Shown here one piece after another: positions 50,141 to 58,036 of a stretch of DNA of 64,000 nt. The stretch is from Halorussus vallis (lineage in GTDB: Archaea; Halobacteriota; Halobacteria; Halobacteriales; Haladaptataceae), in assembly GCF_024138165.1 (NCBI RefSeq), contig NZ_CP100000.1, positions 1,984,001 to 2,048,000 on the forward strand, read 5' to 3'. The first letter of the stretch is position 1. Each line of letters begins with the position of its first letter. Below the pieces are notes generated by a model, which was not told the DNA's origin, made no database searches, and saw nothing but the letters and a program-made list of their open reading frames with translations. A program made the position numbers and the translations under genes.

Positions 50141-51382
50141 CTACGACCGGAGGTTCGACACCCGGTCGCTGATGCGACCGGGGAGGCTCGCGGCGCTGAT
50201 GCCGAAGCCGAGCATCACCATCAGGGTGTAGAGGCCGAGCGTCGACAGCCAGATGACCAGCATCGCGCCGATGGCCCACCCGCTTTCGAGCCAGAAGAAC
50301 GCCCCGAGGGTCATCACGGTGCCGTACAGCAACACGAGGTACGGCCCCCAGCCGCGGGCGTGACCCCGGCGCATCTGCTTTCGCACGTAGCTCTTCAGTT
50401 CGGACTCCACCTCCGGCTTCTCGACCGTGCGCGATTCGATGTCCTCCTCGAACGATTCCACGTCCGCCCGTAACTCCCGGAGTTCGTCGCGGAGATCCAC
50501 GATGTCGGGAGCGGATTCGTCGTCAGTCATGTATTGAGCCAGTATCTCCTGTTTTCGTTCTATGCGCGCCTGTTCGTCGTCCTTCGTCCGCTCGGCGTAG
50601 CTCCCTCGCTCGGCGAAGACCACGTTCACCACCGTCCCCAGCAGGAGGACGATGCTCCCGAAGTACAGCCACGTCACCAGCAACAGCGCGGTGCCGAGGA
50701 ACTGCGAGGGACCGGTCGAACTGAACTGCGCGTAGATACGGAACAGCACCTGCAGCACCGTCCAGCCGACCGTCGCGACGACCGCGCCGGGGAGCGCCTC
50801 CCGGACTCCCACGTCGGCGTCGGGGAAGACGACGTACAGCGGGAGGAAGACGGGAACCAGCGCGACCAGTTGTATCAGCGTCGAGACGAGGCCGACGAAC
50901 GGGAAGTTCGGAAACAGCGCGGTCGCCACGCCCGCCAGCACCACGACGACGACGGCGGCGCCGATGGCGGCCAGGACGAGGAGTCCGTCCTTGAGTTCGT
51001 CCATCAGCCCGGTGCCGCTCTCGGTGGCGTAGATGGCCGAGAACGCCTCGTCCAGTCCACGGAACACCTTCAGCGAGGACCACGCGAGCACGACCAGGCC
51101 GATGACCGTGGTACCGCCCTGGTTGGCCGGGTTGAGGATGAACTCCCGCAACTGCTGTTCGCCGGTCGCGGTCAGCAGGCCGGACACCTGCCTGATGACC
51201 TGCCTCGCGAACTGCTCGCCCGCCACGAACGAGACGACGATAAACGCCAGCAACAGCAGAGGGATGAGCGAGACGAACGCGTAGTACGCGATGCTCGCCG
51301 CGAGGAAGGTTATCTCCTGCTCGCGAGCCTCTTCGATGACCGACCGTCCGACGGTGACGGCGCTTCCGATTCGACTAGGCAC
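50141..51382 (-). CDS. YihY/BrkB family membrane protein with C-terminal extension
   Basis: A 413-residue membrane protein. The N-terminal YihY domain (about residues 20-270, six helices) includes ITFLAASIAYYAFVSLIPLL, VLAWSSLKVFRGLDEAF and LGTALLLVTWLYFGSIVLLL. A cytosolic segment predicted to be coiled coil follows (about 285-335, DIVDLRDELRELRADVESFE), then two more helices (about 355-400). No transport substrate is established for the family. The start is a GTG at 51382 (VPSRIGSAVTV) with TATA box gaatatttgtatc about 30 bases upstream; the longer frame overlaps trm1 and is not real. Confidence 0.9.
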   Translation of the reverse strand: MPSRIGSAVTVGRSVIEEAREQEITFLAASIAYYAFVSLIPLLLLAFIVVSFVAGEQFARQVIRQVSGLLTATGEQQLREFILNPANQGGTTVIGLVVLAWSSLKVFRGLDEAFSAIYATESGTGLMDELKDGLLVLAAIGAAVVVVVLAGVATALFPNFPFVGLVSTLIQLVALVPVFLPLYVVFPDADVGVREALPGAVVATVGWTVLQVLFRIYAQFSSTGPSQFLGTALLLVTWLYFGSIVLLLGTVVNVVFAERGSYAERTKDDEQARIERKQEILAQYMTDDESAPDIVDLRDELRELRADVESFEEDIESRTVEKPEVESELKSYVRKQMRRGHARGWGPYLVLLYGTVMTLGAFFWLESGWAIGAMLVIWLSTLGLYTLMVMLGFGISAASLPGRISDRVSNLRS

Positions 51383-51476
51383 GGGACTTGTTTCGCCGAC
51401 GAGATACAAATATTCACGGGCAACGTATCGGGGTCTTGGCCCGCGAACCCGCGGAGTTACGTCGGTCGCGTCACTG

Positions 51477-52586
51477 TCACGCCGGTCGTGTCGCCTCGCG
51501 TATCTCTCGCACCGTCGCGGGCGTCTTGAACGTGGTGCCGCCGTAGTGGGCGCGCGAGGCCTCGAAGCCGGCGTCGCGCAGGCGGTCCAGAAACTCGTCC
51601 ATACCCGACGCCGACCGGGTCCACTCCTTGCAGAGGCGATGCTGGTCGTAGTGGGTCGGCTCGTGGAGTTCGCCTTCGAGCGCGTCGAGCAGTCGCTCCG
51701 CCCGGGTCGCGGTGCCCATCTCGGGGTCGATTTCGTCGCGGACCGCCGCGACGAAATCGGCGTCGTGGGTCGGGCCGAGCCACAACGGCCCGGACGCCAG
51801 GACGCGCTCGCTCGCACACTCCGGGCAGACGTCGAGCGGGTCGGCGATCAGCCCTTCGTCGGCCTCCCGGTAGAGGCAGTCCTCGCAGTGGTAGACGTGG
51901 CCGAGTTCGTCGACGGCGGCGTTGGCGTCGGTGGCGCTGTGGTCGAGTTCGAGGTACGTCCGGACGTAGTGGTTGGTCGCGTGGGTCAGGATGGGGGTCA
52001 CGCCGGCGTCGTAGCGGGCCGCGGTGCGCGCCAGCGCCGACAGTAGGACGCGGACGCCCATCTCGGCGTGGTAGTCGGTGTTTCGCGGGACTGCGCCGTA
52101 CTTGCGGACCCCGCTGTGGAAGTGCGCGCCGCACAGCGGCGCGGTGTCGGTCGCGGTGACGCAGACCAGGTCGCGGGCGTTGGCGAACGCGGCGTCGGCG
52201 AAGGTAATCGGCGTGCCGAACGGGTCGACGTCCACCACGTCGAAGACGCCGTCGTGCATGAGCGCGTTGGCGTCGCGGCGGACGACCTCGCCCTCCAAAT
52301 CGTTGCGTTCGAGGTTGCGCTCGCACAGGGCGACCGCGTCGGGGTCGATGTCGGCCATCGTCACGTCCCAGCCCTCGGCGGCGGCGCGGACGCCCCGGAT
52401 TCCGCTGGCGGCCATCGCGTCGAGGTACGACTCGGCGCGCGGTTCCCGGTCGCGGTAGGCCCGCAGGACCGCGACCGTGAGGTCGCGGTTCAGTTCCTGG
52501 ACGGGGTTGAAGAACACCTCGTCGCCGACTCCCTCCCCGTCCTGTTCGGGGACCTCGACCTCGACCGCGCCTTCCCGGACGTTCAT
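51477..52586 (-). CDS. trm1: tRNA (guanine(26)-N2)-dimethyltransferase Trm1
   Basis: Makes m2,2G at position 26 of tRNA using SAM. The 369-residue protein has [35 protein letters not shown] (motif I region), [17 protein letters not shown] (catalytic motif) and [13 protein letters not shown]. The C-terminal domain has zinc-type cysteine pairs CEDCL and CPEC. The start [15 protein letters not shown] at 52586 is typical. It lies upstream of the YihY gene on the same strand, 94 bases away. Confidence 0.96.
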   Translation of the reverse strand: MNVREGAVEVEVPEQDGEGVGDEVFFNPVQELNRDLTVAVLRAYRDREPRAESYLDAMAASGIRGVRAAAEGWDVTMADIDPDAVALCERNLERNDLEGEVVRRDANALMHDGVFDVVDVDPFGTPITFADAAFANARDLVCVTATDTAPLCGAHFHSGVRKYGAVPRNTDYHAEMGVRVLLSALARTAARYDAGVTPILTHATNHYVRTYLELDHSATDANAAVDELGHVYHCEDCLYREADEGLIADPLDVCPECASERVLASGPLWLGPTHDADFVAAVRDEIDPEMGTATRAERLLDALEGELHEPTHYDQHRLCKEWTRSASGMDEFLDRLRDAGFEASRAHYGGTTFKTPATVREIREATRPA

Positions 52587-52746
52587 ACCCGTAGTCGGAA
52601 CTCCCGCCTTTTTACGCCGTCGGGTCGCCGCCGGTCGGCGCTCCGTGTCGGCGGTGCCGACGTCGCACGTCGGCCGGCGCGAGTTTTATGCGCGTGCGAG
52701 TCGACCCCACACCGTCGCACCGACCGCGACGCGACCGCTCGGGACA

Positions 52747-53277
52747 ATGGCATCGGAGAGCGAGGAGGTCGCGGGCGACTCGTCGCCCGCGACCGAACAG
52801 GGGCTGGTGGACCGAATCGTCGCCGCCTACCCGGTGGTGTTCGCGCTCGCCGCGCTCGTCGCGACTGGCGCGCAGGTGGTGTTCCTGGAGCGGCCGCTCG
52901 TGGAGTCGGCGCTGGTTAGCTTTCTCGCGTTCACCGCCGGGTTCCAGGGGTTGTGGGCGTTCCTGGGTCACTACTTCCGGTCGGACGAGGTCGCCGCCTC
53001 CATCGGCTGGCCGGCGGGCAACCCGTTCCAGAAGGAGGTCGCGTTCACCAACCTCGCGTTCGGCGTCCTGGGCGTGCTCTGCATCTGGTTCCACGGGAAG
53101 TTCTGGCTCGCCACCGGAATCGGAAAGGCAGTCTTCGTCCTCGGCGCCCAGAGCGTACACATCCGGGAGATGAGAGCGCGCGGGAACGCGCGTCCGGGCA
53201 ACCGCGCCGAGTTCGTGCTGGTGAACGTCGCGGTGCAGTCGACGATACTCGTCCTGCTCGCGTTTCGGTTCGGGTGA
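52747..53277 (+). CDS. DUF6790-like membrane protein
   Basis: A 176-residue protein with four to five hydrophobic helices (VVFALAALVATGAQVVFLE; LVSFLAFTAGFQGLWAFLGH; TNLAFGVLGVLCIWFHGKFW; FVLVNVAVQSTILVLLAF) and a conserved GKFWLATGIGKAVFVLGAQS. It resembles a bacterial/archaeal membrane family of unknown function (DUF6790, from memory). The ATG at 52747 is chosen since the frame upstream lacks membrane character. Divergent from trm1. Confidence 0.82.
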   Translation: MASESEEVAGDSSPATEQGLVDRIVAAYPVVFALAALVATGAQVVFLERPLVESALVSFLAFTAGFQGLWAFLGHYFRSDEVAASIGWPAGNPFQKEVAFTNLAFGVLGVLCIWFHGKFWLATGIGKAVFVLGAQSVHIREMRARGNARPGNRAEFVLVNVAVQSTILVLLAFRFG

Positions 53278-53340
53278 GACACCTGGCGGTCGGCCGAGCG
53301 CAGACAGAAGACTCATGATGGATAGCTAACGATACGGCGT

Positions 53341-53556
53341 ATGGTCTCCGACTCAGACGACCGCGGTTGCCCGAAGTGCGGCCACACCGGCACCGACGTC
53401 GGCAAGATTTCGACGACCGGCGGCGGCCTCTCGAAGATGTTCGACATCCAGACGAACAGCTTCAAGGTCGTCACCTGCACGAACTGCGGGTACTCCGAAC
53501 TCTACCGGGACACAACCTCCGGGTCGAGCGACATCGTCGACATCTTCCTGGGCTGA
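53341..53556 (+). CDS. Zinc-ribbon protein
   Basis: A 71-residue protein with two CxxC knuckles (CPKCGHTG at residues about 10-17 and CTNCGYSELY at about 46-55) forming a zinc ribbon. MFDIQTNSFKVVTCTNCGYS is the conserved core of a small widespread nucleic-acid-binding family. Its stop codon overlaps the next start (TGATG), so the two genes are probably coupled. Confidence 0.88.
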   Translation: MVSDSDDRGCPKCGHTGTDVGKISTTGGGLSKMFDIQTNSFKVVTCTNCGYSELYRDTTSGSSDIVDIFLG

Positions 53557-53723
53557 TGGCGGAATTCGGTGCGGTGTTCGTGCTGTTCCTCCTGTTCGCG
53601 GTCGTCGCTCCGCTCGCGCTGTACGCGCTGGTGCGGAGCGAACACGACCAGCGCGAGGAGATGGACCGCGAGTCGGCCGAACGAATCGCGCGGCGCGACA
53701 CCGGCGACCGCGACTGGCGGTGA
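53556..53723 (+). CDS. Small single-helix membrane protein
   Basis: A 55-residue protein whose ATG overlaps the zinc-ribbon gene's TGA by one base. One N-terminal helix (MAEFGAVFVLFLLFAVVAPLA) is followed by a charged cytosolic tail (ESAERIARRDTGDRDWR). Such tails and the overlap suggest a real coupled gene. Function unknown. Confidence 0.65.
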   Translation: MAEFGAVFVLFLLFAVVAPLALYALVRSEHDQREEMDRESAERIARRDTGDRDWR

Positions 53724-53842
53724 CGGTGCCGAGCGGTAGTGACGAACGAAGCCGTCGCGCCGCGCGGGAGCGCCGGTTCCGTCGACCGGTCACCGTGGCG
53801 ACACCGGAAACCGTTTAGTCCCGCCGTCCAAACTCCTCGCCC

Positions 53843-53905
53843 GTGTTCCCGGCCGACGCCATCGAGCGCGACGCCTCCCCGCCGACCCCGGAGGTGTACC
53901 CGTGA
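53843..53905 (+). CDS. Possible 20-residue upstream peptide coupled to the SWIM-like gene
   Basis: A GTG at 53843 lies 24-29 bases after a TATA-like tttagt (53814-53819), the right distance for a leaderless start. The frame reads VFPADAIERDASPPTPEVYP and ends with TGA at 53903-53905, overlapping the downstream GTG start (53902) in a GTGA arrangement. GGAGGTG (53891-53897) within it would serve the downstream gene. It may be a leader peptide or chance. Confidence 0.4.
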   Translation: MFPADAIERDASPPTPEVYP

Positions 53906-54249
53906 ACGGGGTCGAGCAGTGGCAGGCCGACCTCGCCGACGCCGGGCGACTCACGCCGGCCGTGACGAACCGCATCCTGGCGGTCCACGACGACCGGGGC
54001 GCGCAGGCCATCGAGGCCGTCTCGGAGCGCCGGGTCAAGGAGTACCGCGACTTCACCGTGGTGGTCGGCTACGACGACGAGTACGTCGTGGAGGGGATGG
54101 GCTGTGGCTGTCGGGACAGCGAGTACAATCTCGACCCCGACGACCCCACCGACCTCTGCTGGCACGTCATCGCAGTCGCCATCGCCGAGCGCGTGGACGC
54201 CGTGGACCACCACGACATGTGGTACTCCGACGTGCGAGAGTTTCTCTAA
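53902..54249 (+). CDS. SWIM-like zinc-site protein
   Basis: A 115-residue protein. The N-terminal helices (MNGVEQWQADLADAGRLTPA) precede KEYRDFTVVVGYDDEYVVEG and a SWIM-type zinc site, GCGCRDSE...LCWHVIAVAIAE (CxC...CxH, residues about 69-88). SWIM domains bind DNA or protein; no further domain is present. Start GTG at 53902 with a Shine-Dalgarno GGAGGTG 5 bases upstream, unusual among the leaderless genes here and fitting internal translation after the small upstream frame. Confidence 0.8.
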   Translation: MNGVEQWQADLADAGRLTPAVTNRILAVHDDRGAQAIEAVSERRVKEYRDFTVVVGYDDEYVVEGMGCGCRDSEYNLDPDDPTDLCWHVIAVAIAERVDAVDHHDMWYSDVREFL

Positions 54250-54336
54250 AAATGGACGGCGCGTCTCGGTTCGAGGGCGGCGCGACGTTCGGCGACCCGT
54301 CGGACGGTCGTCGGGGTCTCGCCCGTGGTCCTCGGA

Positions 54337-54669
54337 TTATACGCCTCGGGTAATCGGCGCGTCGGCGGTTATCGGACCCGTAATCGGCGACGCCGTGATG
54401 GGCGCGCCGGCCGTGATGGGTTCGGTGATAGGCGACGTCGTAATGGGACCGGTAATCGGTGCGTCGCCCGTGATGGGACCGGTAATCGGTGCGTCGCCCG
54501 TGATGGGACCGGTAATCGGTGCGTCGCCCGTGATGGGACCGGTAATCGGTGCGTCGCCCGTGATGGGACCGGTGATCGGCGTGTCGGCCGTAATCGGACC
54601 GGTGATCGGCGCGGTGAATGCGGGTTCGGCGTCCTGACGGGCGTGACCTTCGAGCGTGCGTGCGTTCAT
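54337..54669 (-). CDS. PITG-repeat low-complexity protein encoded by a tandem repeat
   Basis: A 110-residue frame with an ATG start (MNARTLEGHARQDAEPAFTA). The rest is nearly all PITG(P/D/E)-type repeats, with a 10-residue unit PITGPITGDA repeated four times exactly and flanked by diverged units (PITADT, PITTS, PITEP, PITASP). Between exact and diverged units most base changes fall at third codon positions and keep P, I and T, which favours this frame as coding. No signal peptide or family is recognised. The opposite-strand frame VIGASPVMGP lacks a plausible start. Moderately uncertain. Confidence 0.45.
   Translation of the reverse strand: MNARTLEGHARQDAEPAFTAPITGPITADTPITGPITGDAPITGPITGDAPITGPITGDAPITGPITGDAPITGPITTSPITEPITAGAPITASPITGPITADAPITRGV
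54451..54600. repeat. 30-bp tandem repeat array
   Basis: Four identical 30-bp units (54451-54570, each ggtaatcggtgcgtcgcccg plus tgatgggacc), a fifth diverged unit (54571-54600) and degenerate units on the left (54361-54450). Exact identity of the central copies points to recent expansion. Confidence 0.95.
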
Positions 54670-54929
54670 TGTAACTAATTACCTCTCGTGGCGCGGTGCC
54701 GTCTACAATTACTCACGATATCTACTTAACTATTATGTAGCAGTGAAAGTAGAAATTAACTCCGGTTCGGGGAAATAGGACCGTCACTCTCGCTAAACGA
54801 AACGTCGTTTCCGGAGGCAAAAAGACGGAATTCGGCCCCGTCAGCGGACGAGCGGCGGCGCGGCCGCAGTTGCGGCCGCGCTGCCACTCGTTCGTGAGGT
54901 CGCCCGAGAGCGCATCCGCAGTGACCCGG
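54670..54929. other. Lower-GC intergenic region before hisH
   Basis: 260 bases, AT-rich from about 54670 to 54775 (ttaactattatgtagc), no gene seen. The right part holds the hairpin downstream of hisH. Confidence 0.5.
54858..54881 (-). terminator. 11-bp hairpin downstream of hisH
   Basis: gcgcggccgca (54858-54868) and tgcggccgcgc (54871-54881) are exact reverse complements with a 2-base loop, about 50 bases past the hisH stop. No T run is present; the terminator role is inferred from position. Confidence 0.4.
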
Positions 54930-55595
54930 TCACTCGGCGCAGAGGCCGACGAAGTTCCGGAGGATGCGGAGTCCGGTTTCGCCGCTCTTCTCGGGGTGGA
55001 ACTGGGTGCCGAAGACGGTGCCCGCCTCGTCGGCGACGACCGCCGGGAACCGCTCGCCGTAGTCGGTCGCGGCCACGACCGCGTTCTGGTCGTCGGGGAC
55101 GGCGTAGTAGGAGTGGACGAAGTAGGCGTGTTCGCCGTCGACGTCCTCGACCAGCGGGTGGTCGCGTTCGACCGACAGTTCGTTCCAGCCCATGTGGGGC
55201 ACCGTCACGTCGTCGGCGAACCGGACGTTCGTCCCCGGAATCAGGTCGAGGCCGCGAACTTCGCTCGCACCTGCTCGGTTGGCCTCCTCGCTGGAGGTCA
55301 GCAGCATCTGCATCCCGAGACAGATGCCGAACAGCGGCGTCCCCGACTCGGCGACGTCGGCCAGCGCCTCGCGGTACGGCCCGGCGTTCTCGACGCCCTC
55401 GCGGAACGCGCCGACGCCCGGGAGAACCACGCCGTCGGCCTCGCCGAACGCCTCGGGGTCGTCGCTGATTTCGACGCTCGCACCCGCGCGTTCGAGGCCG
55501 CGGGTGACGCTCCGGAGGTTCCCGAGTCCGTAGTCGACGACGACGACCGACGCCTCGGCGGATTCGCGCTCGCGCGCGCTCGTAGTCGTGCTCAT
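54930..55595 (-). CDS. hisH: Imidazole glycerol phosphate synthase, glutaminase subunit HisH
   Basis: Supplies ammonia from glutamine to HisF in histidine synthesis. The 221-residue class I amidotransferase has VVVVDYGLGNLRSVTRGLER, GVVLPGVGAFREGVEN, the nucleophile Cys92 in FGICLGMQMLL, and the His/Glu pair in GTQFHPEKSGETGL. The start at 55595 (MSTTTSARERES) adds a short polar tail before the first strand; a longer start at 55622 is less likely. HisF is not in the window. Confidence 0.95.
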   Translation of the reverse strand: MSTTTSARERESAEASVVVVDYGLGNLRSVTRGLERAGASVEISDDPEAFGEADGVVLPGVGAFREGVENAGPYREALADVAESGTPLFGICLGMQMLLTSSEEANRAGASEVRGLDLIPGTNVRFADDVTVPHMGWNELSVERDHPLVEDVDGEHAYFVHSYYAVPDDQNAVVAATDYGERFPAVVADEAGTVFGTQFHPEKSGETGLRILRNFVGLCAE

Positions 55596-55674
55596 GTGTA
55601 GACCTGGGTGCGACGCGGGCAAGTCGCTTTCCCTTGGGGAGAAGAGACGGCCCCCGGCCGACCGCGGGCGGGCG

Positions 55675-56337
55675 CTACTCGGTCAGGTCGGCGACCATCT
55701 CGGAGACGGCCGCGAGTTCGTCCTGGTTGACAGTGTGGCCCATCCCCTCGTAGATGCGCTCGTCGACCGCGCCGCCGAGTTCCTCGAAGACCTCGGTGGT
55801 TTCGCTGACGCGCTCGGCGGGGACGTGGGGGTCGCGGTCGCTACACCCGAGGAAGATGGGCGTCCCGTCCAGCGACCCGTCGTAGTCCCGCGGAGTCCCC
55901 TCCGGGCCGATGAGGCCGCCCGAGAGCACCCCCAGACCGCCGTAGCGGCGGGCGTTGCGCGCCAGGAACTCCGAGGAGAGACACGCGCCCTGCGAGAAGC
56001 CGACCAGCATCGTCCGCTCGCGGTCGACGCCGGTGTCGACCGCGGTCTGGATGGCGTCGCCGACCTTCGCGAGCGCCGACGACAGCCAGGGTTCGTTGGC
56101 GTCGAGGTCGGCCAGGAACGACTGGGGGTACCAGGTGCCCCGCTGGGCCTGCGGGGCGAGCAGGGCGATACCCTCCGCTTCGGGGTCGACGGCGAGTTCG
56201 TCGGCGAGTCCGAGCATCCCCCGAGCGGTCGCGCCCCGCCCGTGGACCAGCACGACCGCGGCGCGCGCCGCGTCGAGCGGCGCGCCCGCGGTCTCCAGCG
56301 GCTGGTCGCCGTGGGGGTCGTCGCCTTGGGCGCTCAT
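55675..56337 (-). CDS. Alpha/beta hydrolase, phospholipase/carboxylesterase type (MhqD-like)
   Basis: A 220-residue hydrolase. VVLVHGRGATARGMLGLADE, the nucleophile motif LVGFSQGACLSSEFLA (Ser), GCSDRDPHVP (Asp) and YEGMGHTVNQDE (His) complete the triad. Its ATG overlaps the stop of the dioxygenase gene by four bases (56334-56337), so they form an operon. In Bacillus, a hydrolase of this type (MhqD) and a ring-cleaving dioxygenase (MhqO) work together against hydroquinones; the same job is inferred here. Confidence 0.88.
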   Translation of the reverse strand: MSAQGDDPHGDQPLETAGAPLDAARAAVVLVHGRGATARGMLGLADELAVDPEAEGIALLAPQAQRGTWYPQSFLADLDANEPWLSSALAKVGDAIQTAVDTGVDRERTMLVGFSQGACLSSEFLARNARRYGGLGVLSGGLIGPEGTPRDYDGSLDGTPIFLGCSDRDPHVPAERVSETTEVFEELGGAVDERIYEGMGHTVNQDELAAVSEMVADLTE

Positions 56338-57362
56338 CGGTCGGCCTCCGCGGTCGAGTCGTCATGACCGGCCGGCCCGCCGCCGTCCGCTCGCGTCTCC
56401 GAGCGCGAGCGCTCGGAGACGTGAATCTCGGGCAGTCGGGACTCGATGGCCTCGCGGTCGTTTTCGAGCCACGGCGGGAGTTTCAGGTCGGTGCCCAGCG
56501 CCTCGACGGTTTCGTCGCGGGTGAACCCCGGCGGGTCGGTCGCGATTTCGAAGAGGACGCTGCCGGGTTCCCGGAAGTAGACCGACCGGAAGTACTGACG
56601 GTCCTTGACCGGCGTGACGAACAGGCCGGCGTCGCCGAGGCGGTCGCGCCAGGCCGCCTGGGACTCGTCGTCGGGCGTCCGGAACGCGACGTGATGGACG
56701 GTGCCGTAGCCCTGCCGGCCGCGCTGTTCGTCGGCGGCGTCGACGAGGTCGACGACGCTCGCGCGGTCACCCGCCGCGCGGAAGCGCGTGCGGCCGTCGG
56801 TCCCGTCGTCGGAGATGCCCTCGCGCTCGTAGCCCATCGTCTCGAGGACGGTCGCGGTCGCCCCGAAGTCGGTCGAGTTCAGCGTGACGCCGTGGAAGCC
56901 CCGAATCGCGCGCTCGACCGGGACCGGGCTGTCGTCCCACGGGTCGATTCCGTCGGATTTGGACGCCGACTCGACCAGTTCGAGCGGTTGGCCGTCGTGG
57001 TCCTCGAAGGGGACGACCGTCTCGCCGAACCGCTCGCGGGAATCGCCGACCGAGACGCCCTTCGATTCGAGGCGGTCGACCCAGTAGTCGGCCGACCCCG
57101 GCGGAATCGCGAACGCCGTCGCGCCGACCTGGCCCGCGCCGACCCGGCCCTGGGCGGCCCCGTCGAACGGGAAGAACGTCAGGATGGTGCCGGGCGTCCC
57201 GCGCTCGTCGCCGTAGTAGAGGTGGTAGGTGTACTTGTCGTCGAAGTTGACGGTCTTTTTCACCAGTCGCAGGCCGAGGACGTCGGTGTAGAACTCGACG
57301 TTGCGCTGGGGGTCGCTCGCGATCGCCGTGACGTGGTGGACGCCGGATACTCGGTCGGTCAT
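56334..57362 (-). CDS. VOC-family ring-cleaving dioxygenase (MhqO-like)
   Basis: A 342-residue protein of two tandem vicinal-oxygen-chelate halves. The metal-type residues are in SGVHHVTAIASD (first half), GFHGVTLNSTDF and TVHHVAFRTPDDES (second half), with the Glu in PGSVLFEIATDPPGFT. FYTDVLGLRLVKKTVNFDD is typical of MhqO-like enzymes. The C-terminal 25 residues are a low-complexity acidic tail overlapping the hydrolase start. Probable role: opening hydroquinone- or catechol-type rings in detoxification. It is divergent from an HxlR regulator, with a 30-bp palindrome between. Confidence 0.9.
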   Translation of the reverse strand: MTDRVSGVHHVTAIASDPQRNVEFYTDVLGLRLVKKTVNFDDKYTYHLYYGDERGTPGTILTFFPFDGAAQGRVGAGQVGATAFAIPPGSADYWVDRLESKGVSVGDSRERFGETVVPFEDHDGQPLELVESASKSDGIDPWDDSPVPVERAIRGFHGVTLNSTDFGATATVLETMGYEREGISDDGTDGRTRFRAAGDRASVVDLVDAADEQRGRQGYGTVHHVAFRTPDDESQAAWRDRLGDAGLFVTPVKDRQYFRSVYFREPGSVLFEIATDPPGFTRDETVEALGTDLKLPPWLENDREAIESRLPEIHVSERSRSETRADGGGPAGHDDSTAEADR

Positions 57363-57399
57363 GGACGGAACGTGCGGAGTTGCGTATCGCGTAGCGTGT

Positions 57400-57429
57400 C
57401 GGCGCGGTCGAGTCGACTCGACCGCGCCG
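57400..57429. promoter_or_regulatory. 30-bp perfect palindrome, candidate HxlR operator
   Basis: Bases 57400-57414 are the exact reverse complement of 57415-57429, with no mismatch or loop (centre GAGTCGACTC). It lies 38-67 bases before the dioxygenase start and 79-108 before the HxlR start, a good place for a dimeric repressor controlling one or both. Confidence 0.7.
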
Positions 57430-57507
57430 GCGGTAACACGACGTTAGCAGGTTCGCACCCGAACCGCTTTAGGCGTTCGCTGGCGAGGGGGTAATCAGGT
57501 AACACCG

Positions 57508-57858
57508 ATGTCCCTGCCCGACGAGGACGACGGCTACAGCGAGGAGACCTGCTTCGTCATCGACTCGCTCGACCAACTCGGCTCGAAGTGGCGACTCGTC
57601 GTGCTCCACGACCTCCAGGACGGCGAGAAGCGGTTCAACGAACTCAAGCGCTCGACCGGCGCGAGTTCCCGCACCCTCTCGCGCGTCCTCGACGACCTCC
57701 AGGAAACCGGCTTCGTCGAGCGCCGCCTCGAACCCGACTCGCCGGTCGCCACCTACTACTCGCTCACCGAGAAGGGCGGGTCGCTCTGTCCCGTCTTCGA
57801 GGAGATAGAGTCGTGGGCCCGCGAGTGGCTCGACGCGTCGGCCGACGACGCCGAGTGA
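57508..57858 (+). CDS. HxlR family transcriptional regulator
   Basis: A 116-residue winged-helix regulator. TCFVIDSLDQLGSKWRLVVL is the HxlR signature including one N-terminal cysteine (residue 15) at the position used for redox or electrophile sensing in HypR-type members. FNELKRSTGASSRTLSRVLDDL is the recognition helix, and the C-terminus SLCPVFEEIESWAREWL forms the dimer helix. Adjacent to and divergent from the MhqO/MhqD-like genes, so it is probably their quinone- or electrophile-responsive regulator. Confidence 0.92.
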   Translation: MSLPDEDDGYSEETCFVIDSLDQLGSKWRLVVLHDLQDGEKRFNELKRSTGASSRTLSRVLDDLQETGFVERRLEPDSPVATYYSLTEKGGSLCPVFEEIESWAREWLDASADDAE

Positions 57859-58036
57859 CCCCTCGCGGTCGATTCGACGCGCCGCCGTCGGCCCGCGGCC
57901 GAACCTTCGCCGTCGACCGCACCTTCATCGTCAGCGCGAACGGTTCCGGAACCCGCGGGAATGTTTCGCAACCATCCCCAATTGTTTCCAAATACTTAGC
58001 CTTAATAATTACCGTGCCGAACGAGTGAGTGCGACA

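Noticed and set aside
51383-51817. Extension of the YihY frame into trm1
   Set aside because: The extra residues are antisense-like or overlapping with trm1, Arg/Ser/Pro-rich, and upstream of a good TATA box for the GTG at 51382.
54104-54637. Plus-strand frame through the 30-bp tandem repeat (VIGASPVMGP units)
   Set aside because: Its start lies inside the SWIM-like gene in another frame and its first half is antisense-like low complexity. The minus-strand frame has a better start and more synonymous variation.
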